From positions 1-63,297 of the forward strand of contig JAUZNX010000018.1 of assembly GCA_030706745.1 (NCBI GenBank): DNA of 63,297 bases. Reading direction: 5' to 3'. Below the pieces are notes generated by a model, which ran no database searches, had not been told where the DNA came from, and saw only the letters and a list, made by a program, of their open reading frames with translations. A program made the translations under genes and the position numbers. The number at the start of each line of letters is the position of its first letter. Position 1 is the stretch's first letter. The stretch comes from Bacteroidota bacterium. Its GTDB lineage: Bacteria > Bacteroidota > Ignavibacteria > Palsa-1295. Shown one piece after another: positions 24,769 to 32,555 of the stretch.

Positions 24769-26589
24769 TTAGAATTGCTTTACCAGTCCGAAATGAAACT
24801 TCGCCTGATCGATCGGCTCCCCGCGCGCAAGTCCGATGGAAACAGCAAGCACACCAAGCGGACTTTCCACCTGCGCGCCAATGCCGTAACTCAGCAGGTA
24901 CCGGGCCTGTTCCGCCGGTGCGGCATTCGTCGAGTCTTTCGCCGTTAATCCGCCATCGCAGAAGACATCGAAGAACGATAATCGGCCGGTCATGAATCGC
25001 AATTCAGTGTTCGCATAGGCATACCGGGAGGCGAGTAGTTCTTCCTCTCGGTAACCTCGTATCGTGAATAACCCACCGATTCGGAACAGATTGCCCGCAT
25101 CCAGCGCCGCTCCCTGAGCGGAGACACTTCGAGCGTGCAAGCCGATTGCGCCGACGATGGTCGAGGAAAACATCGCTTGATAGCCGCTCGCATCCAGCAA
25201 GATTGTACGAATTCCGGCCACCGTGGGCGTTGCAGAGTCGAGGGTGCTCGCCGGACCGTAAATCGATTTAAGACCATAACTCGCTCCAAGAAGTCCAGAC
25301 ACTCCGGATCTGGGAGCAATCCCATTGTCCCGCGTATCGATCGACGCCGAAAGTCCAGTCGTGATCGTCCGACTGTCATACGTTGTGAATGGCAAGTCTG
25401 GCTGATCGTTCGGAATGACTCGTTCAATGGAAAGCTGACCAATGAGTCCAATATCTGGTGTAAAGGCAAGAATGAGATCGCCACGACCTTCGGTCCGCGT
25501 GAAGGTCGAATCCTGCTGCCGCTGGAGAAACCCGAACTGCACATTTAATGGATATCCAAACAGCCACGGTTCGAGGTAATGGATTTCGAGGGTTTGCGAT
25601 TGCTGCGTTCGATGATCATAGGTGAGAGATGCGCTCCGACCTGTGCCAGAGATATTCCGGAAGCTCAGATCCGCAAGACCGCTGATAAAGCCGGATTCTG
25701 TCGTGTTCCGCGGCGGCGTATAGCCAAGCACACCATCAATGGCGCTCGTGCTCGCTTCCTTTACATGAAGCACAACGGCGACAGTGGAATCCCCAGTCAG
25801 GTACAACTCCGGCTCCGAAATGGATTCGAAAAACCCCAGCCGCTCGACTCGAGCTCGCGACGATGCGAGCGCCACCGAATTATAGTAACTCCCGGGTGTC
25901 AATCGTAATTCTCGCACAATCACTTGCGGATCGGTTGTCTCATTTCCCGTAATTACGATCTTTCCTATCCTGGCTCGCGGGCCCTCAGTAACCGCAAGTT
26001 TAATGTCCAGCGTGCCCATACGAGTGGCGGAATCAAACGATGGTGTTACCGACGCGATCTGCACGTGCGCCAAGGGATAGCCACGCGCTTCATACATCGT
26101 GAGAATGCCATCGATATCCGATTTCAGCACCGCATTATCGAGCCGCGAACCGGCAACAGTCGACATCGAAGCGAGCAACGCACTCGTAGGCAGCAGGGTG
26201 ACTCCCGTGAATGCCACTGAGCGGACGCGATACTCGAATCCTTCCGTTATCAGAAATATGAGTTGGTATCCCTGTCCGGAATCCGCCGGATTCGCAAGAG
26301 CGACTTGAAACGAATCGATACCAGCATGGAAGTATCCTTCATGCATATAGAGCCGCAAAATTCGCTCTTCGATCTGTTGCGCTGCGAGTAACAACTCCGA
26401 TCGACCGGTAAAATCGAGCTTCAGTGGGTTCTCGGGGAGTTCGGCAATTGCAGCGGTCAGTCGGGCGGCGGGAAGGCGATCGTTGCCTCGAAAAACGACT
26501 TTAGTGATCGGATACCCGAATAATGGCACCGCGAGCGAAAGCGCCCAGAATGTGAGCGCGGTAATCACTAAGCAATGACTGCGTTTCAT
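24769..26589 (-). CDS. Omp85-family (BamA/TamA-like) outer membrane protein with POTRA domains
   Basis: A 606-residue protein with a signal peptide (MKRSHCLVITALTFWALSLA). Residues about 25-260 look like three POTRA domains (ITKVVFRGNDRLPAARL, VRSVAFTGVTLLPTSALL, IGKIVITGNETTDPQVIV). Residues about 290-606 form the barrel, with the conserved loop motif FTIRGYREEELLASRYAYA near residue 505 and a C-terminal aromatic residue (LVKQF). Omp85 proteins insert or secrete proteins across the outer membrane. Three POTRAs and modest length fit TamA or an accessory paralogue better than the main BamA. Its ATG overlaps the stop of the GH57 gene by 4 bp, indicating translational coupling. Confidence 0.85.
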   Translation of the reverse strand: MKRSHCLVITALTFWALSLAVPLFGYPITKVVFRGNDRLPAARLTAAIAELPENPLKLDFTGRSELLLAAQQIEERILRLYMHEGYFHAGIDSFQVALANPADSGQGYQLIFLITEGFEYRVRSVAFTGVTLLPTSALLASMSTVAGSRLDNAVLKSDIDGILTMYEARGYPLAHVQIASVTPSFDSATRMGTLDIKLAVTEGPRARIGKIVITGNETTDPQVIVRELRLTPGSYYNSVALASSRARVERLGFFESISEPELYLTGDSTVAVVLHVKEASTSAIDGVLGYTPPRNTTESGFISGLADLSFRNISGTGRSASLTYDHRTQQSQTLEIHYLEPWLFGYPLNVQFGFLQRQQDSTFTRTEGRGDLILAFTPDIGLIGQLSIERVIPNDQPDLPFTTYDSRTITTGLSASIDTRDNGIAPRSGVSGLLGASYGLKSIYGPASTLDSATPTVAGIRTILLDASGYQAMFSSTIVGAIGLHARSVSAQGAALDAGNLFRIGGLFTIRGYREEELLASRYAYANTELRFMTGRLSFFDVFCDGGLTAKDSTNAAPAEQARYLLSYGIGAQVESPLGVLAVSIGLARGEPIDQAKFHFGLVKQF

Positions 26590-28322
26590 CCATTGCTCCG
26601 CGACATCGCTGGAGAATGATCGTCTGGATGTTCCGTTGGCTCCGGCGCTCCAATCTCATCCACCTGAACTGGGATCGGAAGAAACAGGGACTCCGGCACC
26701 ATCAGATCGAGATGCGCATAGACCGACCTTAAATGGGTCCGAAACAGCTCATCGAAAATATTCTTTTGCGGGCTGTGATGCTCATCGCCATACCACCAGC
26801 ACCAATCACTACCTTCGGCAATCAGCAGTTCCTCGTGTGCGCGCTCGAGATTGGCCACTGCAAGCTGTTTGGCCGAACCCTTCAGATGCACCACCCGACG
26901 CTTGGCATCGTCGTATGCTTCCCTCGCTGCACTCAATAGATCCCAGGCTAGGTTATCCTCAGGATGTCCGATCCAAATGCGAAAATTCGCATTGATCCAC
27001 GATCCCGCAACAACATGATCCAGAAGCGGTAGATTTGACGCACCAGCTTCCCGAAGGGCCCCGCTGAAGGTCATCGGCTGAATCCAGGCATGCGTGGAGA
27101 GCACCGAGTACAGCTCGTCCAGAAATTCATAGCCGTTATTTTGATAATACTCCCAGCAATTCTCGCCGTCGAGTATGACGGGGATGCAGGCCGTCCGAAG
27201 AATCTCCATGCCATAGGATGCAACGAGCGTCGAGCGGATCTCGGTAATCTTTTGCGCAAAATCCTGCGCGGCATCCGTGGCATTCCACGACTGGTAATTA
27301 AAGCCAATATCATCGGAAAGCCCGCGATCGCGAAAAAACAGTGAGATGGAACCGCTCGGCGTAGATACTCGCCATGGGAAGAACTTTGCGTGCTTCGGGT
27401 CAACCTCGATCGCGCCAATTCGAAATGATTCTGCCCCCAGCGATTGTGCCAGAACAGCTTCATCACTCGCCGCCCACTGAAATCCGCTTTTTCGAATCAA
27501 CGTGAGGGCAGCATCGGAAATGCTTCCTTCGCTGGGCCAGACGCCACGCGGAGCAGCACCAAAGCGCGACGCAAAGAACTCGCGAGCCCGTCTTAATTGC
27601 AGTTCCGCTTCCTCGGGAGCTTCGAATCGTTGGTGCGGTAGCGAAACGTGCGGCTGGGGCTCACGGGCAATATCGGTGTCAATGAGCAGCGGAAGTATCG
27701 GATGGTAGAACGGCGTGGTCGTGAGTTCGACAGCCCCGCCATCACTCAGCGTTTGATGAAGCGGGATAATACGCCGCACATTTTCGATCTGTGCCGCCAT
27801 CAGCGCTTGCTTATCATCTTCACTATAGACACGGTCCTTGGCGACAAGGCTTGCATATGGCTCTGATTGACGCGCCATTTCACCGGTCCACGCCAACGAA
27901 TAGTGGACGGCGAGATCGCGAAAGTCCTGCTCGACAAACTTCGCTGGCGCAGACTGCGCAAGATCGTAGAGTTCACGATAGCGTGCGGAGCGGTCGATCA
28001 GCGTAGACTGATTTGCCAAAAAGAAATTGTCAATCATCTCTGTTCGCTCAGCGGGCGAGAGTGCGCTGGCCGGCTTCGTCATCAAATCAATGACCGGATC
28101 GAATGCCTCACCGCTCAGATATTCTTCGATCTGTTTCAGGAGCGAGGGAACGAGATTGATGGTGGCCCGCATCTTTGGATGCCGCTCGAGATGTTGCGCC
28201 ATCTCCAGGTAATCCTTGGTCGCATGAAGCCACGCCCACGGCATGAGAAAGCGCGCTCCAGCCCGGTAGTAGGGCTGGTGCTGATGCCAAAGAAGGCAAA
28301 GTTTGATAGGTGGAATGATCAC
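26586..28322 (-). CDS. Glycoside hydrolase family 57 protein
   Basis: 578 residues, first gene of the operon that runs to the FmdB-like gene. GH57 conserved regions are visible: LWHQHQPYY at residues 10-18, the nucleophile region GVWPSEGSIS near residue 265, WAASDEAVL, the acid region SDDIGFNYQSW, and ILDGENCWEYY. GH57 enzymes are retaining alpha-glucan hydrolases or branching enzymes (alpha-amylase, amylopullulanase, 4-alpha-glucanotransferase). There is no signal peptide, so it should act on cytoplasmic glycogen-like glucan. An acidic/proline tail (EIGAPEPTEHPDDHSP) ends the protein. Exact activity cannot be told. Confidence 0.88.
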   Translation of the reverse strand: MIIPPIKLCLLWHQHQPYYRAGARFLMPWAWLHATKDYLEMAQHLERHPKMRATINLVPSLLKQIEEYLSGEAFDPVIDLMTKPASALSPAERTEMIDNFFLANQSTLIDRSARYRELYDLAQSAPAKFVEQDFRDLAVHYSLAWTGEMARQSEPYASLVAKDRVYSEDDKQALMAAQIENVRRIIPLHQTLSDGGAVELTTTPFYHPILPLLIDTDIAREPQPHVSLPHQRFEAPEEAELQLRRAREFFASRFGAAPRGVWPSEGSISDAALTLIRKSGFQWAASDEAVLAQSLGAESFRIGAIEVDPKHAKFFPWRVSTPSGSISLFFRDRGLSDDIGFNYQSWNATDAAQDFAQKITEIRSTLVASYGMEILRTACIPVILDGENCWEYYQNNGYEFLDELYSVLSTHAWIQPMTFSGALREAGASNLPLLDHVVAGSWINANFRIWIGHPEDNLAWDLLSAAREAYDDAKRRVVHLKGSAKQLAVANLERAHEELLIAEGSDWCWWYGDEHHSPQKNIFDELFRTHLRSVYAHLDLMVPESLFLPIPVQVDEIGAPEPTEHPDDHSPAMSRSNG

Positions 28323-28380
28323 GTGTGATCTTTGCAGGGCAGAATCACTTCATGCGATGATTCATTGATTGTCTCGATCT

Positions 28381-28432
28381 CCCGCATGAGACCAATGGGA
28401 CCCATGCCTCGCATGGAATCCCATTGAGTCGA
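28381..28432. repeat. ATGGGACC-type low-complexity repeat, intergenic
   Basis: Units such as GAGACCAATGGGACCCATGC and CGCATGGAATCCCATTGAG lie between the EF-G-like gene and the GH57 gene. The pattern matches the in-frame insertion in uvrA at 12521-12572. The rest of 28323-28439 holds only a short palindrome, GATCACGTGTGATC, near 28318. Confidence 0.55.
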
Positions 28433-28439
28433 TATCCCT

Positions 28440-30545
28440 CTACTCCACTTCCGCCACATGATGCTTGGCGGCTTCGGCAACAATCTTCTCGGCAACATCA
28501 CGCGGAGCTTCCTCGTAATGGCTAAAGGATTGCTTGTGCTGCGCCCGGCCCTGCGTTAGTGAGCGAAGCCGCGTTGAATAATGATAGAGTTCAGCCAGCG
28601 GCACCTGTGCTCGAATAACCTCTAATCCGTCGGTGGAGTCCATGCCAATGATCTTGCCACGACGCGAAGAAATGTCACCCATCACGTCGCCCATGTGATC
28701 GCCCGGCACGGCCACTTCCACATCGCAAATTGGCTCGAGCAGAACCGGCCTGGCGGACAAGAACGCCTCTTTGAACGCCATCTTGCCAGCAGTTTTGAAT
28801 GCATTCTCATTCGAATCGACTGGATGTTCTTTACCATCATAGAGCGTCACGGCAAGATCGACGACCGGATACCCGGCCAGCGGACCTGTTTTGAGAAATT
28901 CGTGAATGCCCTTATCGACTGCCGGAATATGTTTGCCGGAAATTACTCCGCCGACAATCGCATCGATAAACTCGTATCCTTCGCCTCGCTTGCGTGGCTG
29001 AAGCTTGATCGCAACCTCGCCGAATTGTCCGGCCCCGCCTGATTGCTTTTTGTGACGATAGCGCGTATCCGCCGGAGACTTGATCGTTTCACGAAACGGA
29101 ATCCGAGGCTCGACGATCTCGACATCCACTTTGTAGCGTTCGCGGAGTCGCTTGACAGCAATATCCAAATGGAGTTCGCCCTGCCCTTCGATCAGCATTT
29201 GATGAAGTTCGGGGTCCAAACGAACGATGAACGTCGGATCTTCCTCGTGCAGCGTGTGCATGCCCAGCGCGACTTTCTCCTCGTCCCCCTTATTCTTTGC
29301 CTGCACCGCGCTCGTGATGACCGGCGCGGGAAAGTCGATCGGCGTGAGCACGACCGGGAAACTCTTCGATGATAGCGTATTATTGGTATGCGTATCTTTC
29401 AGCTTAACGGCTGCAGCAATATCGCCACACGGGACCGAGGTCATTTCCTTGCGGTTCTTACCACTCATCACAAACAATTGCGCGATGCGCTCGGTCTTAC
29501 CGTTCGACTCGTTAACGAGATCGGTACCCGGATGTAACTCGCCATGAAACACACGGAAGAACGAGAGATCGCCGAGGTGAGTCTCGCTGACCGTCTTGAA
29601 TACAAAGAGCGTGGTCGCATCTTTAGGAGCCGTATTGAGGCTTACCTCCTTTTTCGTATCCGGATTGACGCCATGAACATCAGCAATGTGCTCCTCTGGT
29701 GCCGGGGCATTTGCTATAATAAAATCCAGCACGCGCCGCGTGCCGATATTTTTTTCCGCAGATGCACAAAGAACCGGAAAGAGTCTGCGATGCGCGAGTG
29801 ACGCCTTCAGCCCCTGTGATAGATGTGACTCCTCCAACTTTCCATCGTTCGCAAAAAACTCTTCCATCAGCGCGTCGTCGCTCTCTGCGACGATCTCGAC
29901 CAACTCACGATGCAGTTCGTCGGCGCGAGCTTGCACCGAGGCAGGGATTGCCGATTCGGTATATGTGCCATCGGCGGCGAACTTCAGCGCCTTCATCTTG
30001 ACGATATCGATAATTGTGCTAAAGCCTTCACCCGGGTCCAGTGGAAATTGGGCAACGGCTACTTCATGCCCGAAGCGGCTTTTCAATTGCGCGACAGTAT
30101 CGTCAAAATGGCTCTCGATGTGATCGAGTTTATTGGCGATGAAGATAACGGAATTCTGATCGTGCGCGCAAAATTGCCATATGGTTGCCGTGCCGGCCTC
30201 GACTCCATGCTGGGCATCGACGACCATCAGAGCGGTGTCGGCCACATGCAGTGCTGCGCGGACTTCACCGACGAAATCGGCATAACCCGGCGAGTCTAAT
30301 AGATTGAGTTTGGTGTCGTTTGGGGAGGAACCGGAGGTCAGGGAGATGAGGGAGGTATTTATGGAATGCTTTCGAGCAATCTCATCGGGGTGATAATCCG
30401 AGAGCGTGCTTCCTTCTAGTATCGTGCCGCGGCGGTTTGTCAGCCCCGCGGCGAATGCAATGCCCTCAGCCAGCGTCGTCTTCCCCGAGCCGGCATGACC
30501 GACGAGGGCAAGATTTCTGATATGAGCGCCATTGGTAATTCCCAT
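28440..30545 (-). CDS. Elongation factor G-like translational GTPase
   Basis: 701 residues with the five-domain EF-G plan: P-loop GHAGSGKTTLAEG, G3 LDSPGYADFVGEV, G4 NKLDHIES, domain III around LHEEDPTFIVRLDPELHQMLI...GQGELHLDIAVKRL, domain IV (GGAGQFGEVAIKLQP, VSGGKH-like ISGKHIPAVDKGI) and domain V ending near YSTRLRSLTQGRA. The switch I motif RGITI of canonical EF-G is replaced by RKHSINTSL, and the P-loop lacks the usual AHIDAGKT. This places it in the EF-G-like (EF-G2) subfamily, whose members may have a ribosome role other than bulk elongation. It has one of the few clear Shine-Dalgarno sites here (AAAGGAGAT, about 7 bases before the ATG). Confidence 0.9.
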   Translation of the reverse strand: MGITNGAHIRNLALVGHAGSGKTTLAEGIAFAAGLTNRRGTILEGSTLSDYHPDEIARKHSINTSLISLTSGSSPNDTKLNLLDSPGYADFVGEVRAALHVADTALMVVDAQHGVEAGTATIWQFCAHDQNSVIFIANKLDHIESHFDDTVAQLKSRFGHEVAVAQFPLDPGEGFSTIIDIVKMKALKFAADGTYTESAIPASVQARADELHRELVEIVAESDDALMEEFFANDGKLEESHLSQGLKASLAHRRLFPVLCASAEKNIGTRRVLDFIIANAPAPEEHIADVHGVNPDTKKEVSLNTAPKDATTLFVFKTVSETHLGDLSFFRVFHGELHPGTDLVNESNGKTERIAQLFVMSGKNRKEMTSVPCGDIAAAVKLKDTHTNNTLSSKSFPVVLTPIDFPAPVITSAVQAKNKGDEEKVALGMHTLHEEDPTFIVRLDPELHQMLIEGQGELHLDIAVKRLRERYKVDVEIVEPRIPFRETIKSPADTRYRHKKQSGGAGQFGEVAIKLQPRKRGEGYEFIDAIVGGVISGKHIPAVDKGIHEFLKTGPLAGYPVVDLAVTLYDGKEHPVDSNENAFKTAGKMAFKEAFLSARPVLLEPICDVEVAVPGDHMGDVMGDISSRRGKIIGMDSTDGLEVIRAQVPLAELYHYSTRLRSLTQGRAQHKQSFSHYEEAPRDVAEKIVAEAAKHHVAEVE

Positions 30546-30665
30546 GGCTTAATCTCCTTTCAATTGTGGTGTTACATAAAGACTCTGCGTGAGCGCATGA
30601 GCGCGATTGCATTTGGAGTGCAATTCAAAGACGCGATGTGACACGCCATCTCTTATAAGTTACTA

Positions 30666-30695
30666 CAAACTTAAAAAATGCCCGTAAAATGACAA
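30666..30695 (-). promoter_or_regulatory. Candidate Bacteroidota-type promoter for the EF-G-like gene
   Basis: On the minus strand TTG at 30695-30693 and TAAGTTTG at 30673-30666 are 19 nt apart. This matches the Bacteroidota -33/-7 consensus TTG-N19-TAnnTTTG. It would give a leader of about 110 nt to the start at 30545. It sits between the end of the upstream Asp-box gene and the EF-G-like gene; apart from it, the interval 30546-30716 holds only the ribosome binding site. Confidence 0.45.
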
Positions 30696-30716
30696 TGCGG
30701 AAATTCCATTAGGCAA

Positions 30717-32534
30717 CTATCGCTCGATAGAGAGCGTGCGGGTTTGTGCATTGCCATTGGATGAACACCGGAGATAGTAGATGCCAGATGGGAGCGGTGC
30801 AACATCGAGTGCCAGGTCGTTCGAGCATTCGCCGCGAAGACGCTCGGTGCCGAGTGCATCATAGAGCCGGTACTCGATAGAAGAACCCGCTTCGCCAGCA
30901 AAAGTTACGGCGACCTCACTCTGCGCGGGATTCGGTACGACGCTCACGATGCGGAACAGAATCGAATCCGCCATGAGCTGCCGCAAGGTGTTGTCGCCGC
31001 AGCCTTGGATTGCAATTGTAACGGAATCTCCGCCGCCGAGCGCGAGTGTGGCGCAGCCGGCGCGGGTGGGTGGGCCGATGAAGTGGATGCTGTCTAATAC
31101 AAATTGTGCTGAGGTGTTTTCGGACACGAGTGTGCGAAAAAATAGCTGCGCGATGTGGCCGTCCATCGTGCTGTCTCTGCGCTTGAAGACAAGCCGCAAG
31201 TAACCCTCCGAACTACTGGAATCGAATAGCAGCCAATTAGGTGAAGACTGAATTTGCACAAGCTCCGACGACATTGTATCATAGCGCATCCGAAACGAGA
31301 TAGTATCATAGCCCGGCACAAGCTGAGACAACCCGGCATCCAACCGCACCGTGTCCCCGCCACGAATGCGCACACCATTCACTGATAGCTGCACATTCGC
31401 CACTTCGAGCGAATCGAGATTGAGCATCCAAAGATGATAAGTGAAAGGCGGAAAATTCAGGCCCGTTGAGTCCGTCGATGCCATAAATATCTTGCTGCCG
31501 TTCACCCAAGACCTGCGTCCGAAGATCAGTGGCTGACTGACCGGACCTCCAGTATATCGCCACGTGTTGCCCTGGTCAGTGGAAAGATAGCAGCCCTTCT
31601 TTATTTGGACGAAAAGATGGCAAAAATCCCCGCGAATACAGCCGGTACTCATTACGTGAAACGCATCGGGTGTGGCCTCCTTTTGAGGAAATGGGACCTC
31701 TCTCCAAGTGTCCCATGCGTCGTCGCTCACAAAAACCGCTGCACTAAGGTCCGTGATAGCGAACTGTGTGCCGGTGCCTTTGACCGCAAGTGGCTGCCAG
31801 CACTCGCTGTCCATAGCAATCGAACGCCAGTTATGTCCGCCGTCCGTCGTGCGCGACCAATGAGTCGTCCCAGGCGCAAAACCCGCATATTGGGACGTCG
31901 CTACTCCTAAATTTCCATTGGCGAACTCATAGCCTGCATGATAATCGTCCATGACGTGTGTCCATGTCGTACCCTCGTCCCAGGACGTGAATTGGTATTG
32001 CGTGCCGTGGGCATTTGTGAACAGCCCACCACTACTGCTGTCGAACGCAACGGATCCACACAGAAAAGGATCGGGCAGATTTCCGTTGCCGATTCTCTGC
32101 CACTTATCACCACCGTTGGTCGTTTTGAATATCCCGTAGCCATCCGCAAGCCATCCTATAAGGCTATCCTTGAATACGATGTCCCGAATGTCAAATTGTT
32201 GGGCGGTCGTGCCGAGATCACCGTTGTAAAGCCCCTTCCACGTTGTACCTCCGTCTGTCGTCTTATATAAGATCGGCTGGGTCCATGTATAGAAGGCGGA
32301 TGCGGCGAAACCGATTTCGGGATGGCCTTGATTGTTTAGAAAGTAAATGGCGCCAAAATCGCCTCCATCGAGGAGCTTCTTCCACTGCCCATCACAGTTG
32401 CGTGGAAAGACGAATTGCACGAATTGCATCAATACAAAAGCGAAAGGCATCCAGCCCCTCTTCGTGAGGAGCTGGGCGCTGTTAAGTAAATTGCCATCGA
32501 CTCTTAAGAACCGATTGAACTCTCTCTTCGACAT
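30717..32534 (-). CDS. Secreted Asp-box-like protein with T9SS sorting domain
   Basis: 605 residues. The N-terminus MSKREFNRFLRVDGNLL is long for a signal peptide; a start at 32450 (MPFAFVLMQFVQFVFP) would give a more ordinary one ending NCDGQ. Asp-box-like repeats run through the first 350 residues (TTDGGTTWKGL, TTNGGDKWQRI, SWDEGTTWTHV, TTDGGHNWRSI, STDQGNTWRYT), followed by a beta-rich module with LDSLEVANVQLSVNG. From about residue 525, VVPNPAQSEVAVTF to GIYYLRCSSNGNAQTRTLSIER is a T9SS C-terminal domain. Function is unknown; it is probably surface-attached. It lies 21 bp after the YadA-like repeat gene and is probably co-transcribed with it. Confidence 0.82.
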   Translation of the reverse strand: MSKREFNRFLRVDGNLLNSAQLLTKRGWMPFAFVLMQFVQFVFPRNCDGQWKKLLDGGDFGAIYFLNNQGHPEIGFAASAFYTWTQPILYKTTDGGTTWKGLYNGDLGTTAQQFDIRDIVFKDSLIGWLADGYGIFKTTNGGDKWQRIGNGNLPDPFLCGSVAFDSSSGGLFTNAHGTQYQFTSWDEGTTWTHVMDDYHAGYEFANGNLGVATSQYAGFAPGTTHWSRTTDGGHNWRSIAMDSECWQPLAVKGTGTQFAITDLSAAVFVSDDAWDTWREVPFPQKEATPDAFHVMSTGCIRGDFCHLFVQIKKGCYLSTDQGNTWRYTGGPVSQPLIFGRRSWVNGSKIFMASTDSTGLNFPPFTYHLWMLNLDSLEVANVQLSVNGVRIRGGDTVRLDAGLSQLVPGYDTISFRMRYDTMSSELVQIQSSPNWLLFDSSSSEGYLRLVFKRRDSTMDGHIAQLFFRTLVSENTSAQFVLDSIHFIGPPTRAGCATLALGGGDSVTIAIQGCGDNTLRQLMADSILFRIVSVVPNPAQSEVAVTFAGEAGSSIEYRLYDALGTERLRGECSNDLALDVAPLPSGIYYLRCSSNGNAQTRTLSIER

Positions 32535-32555
32535 GATGAAATAGTTAATCGATTC

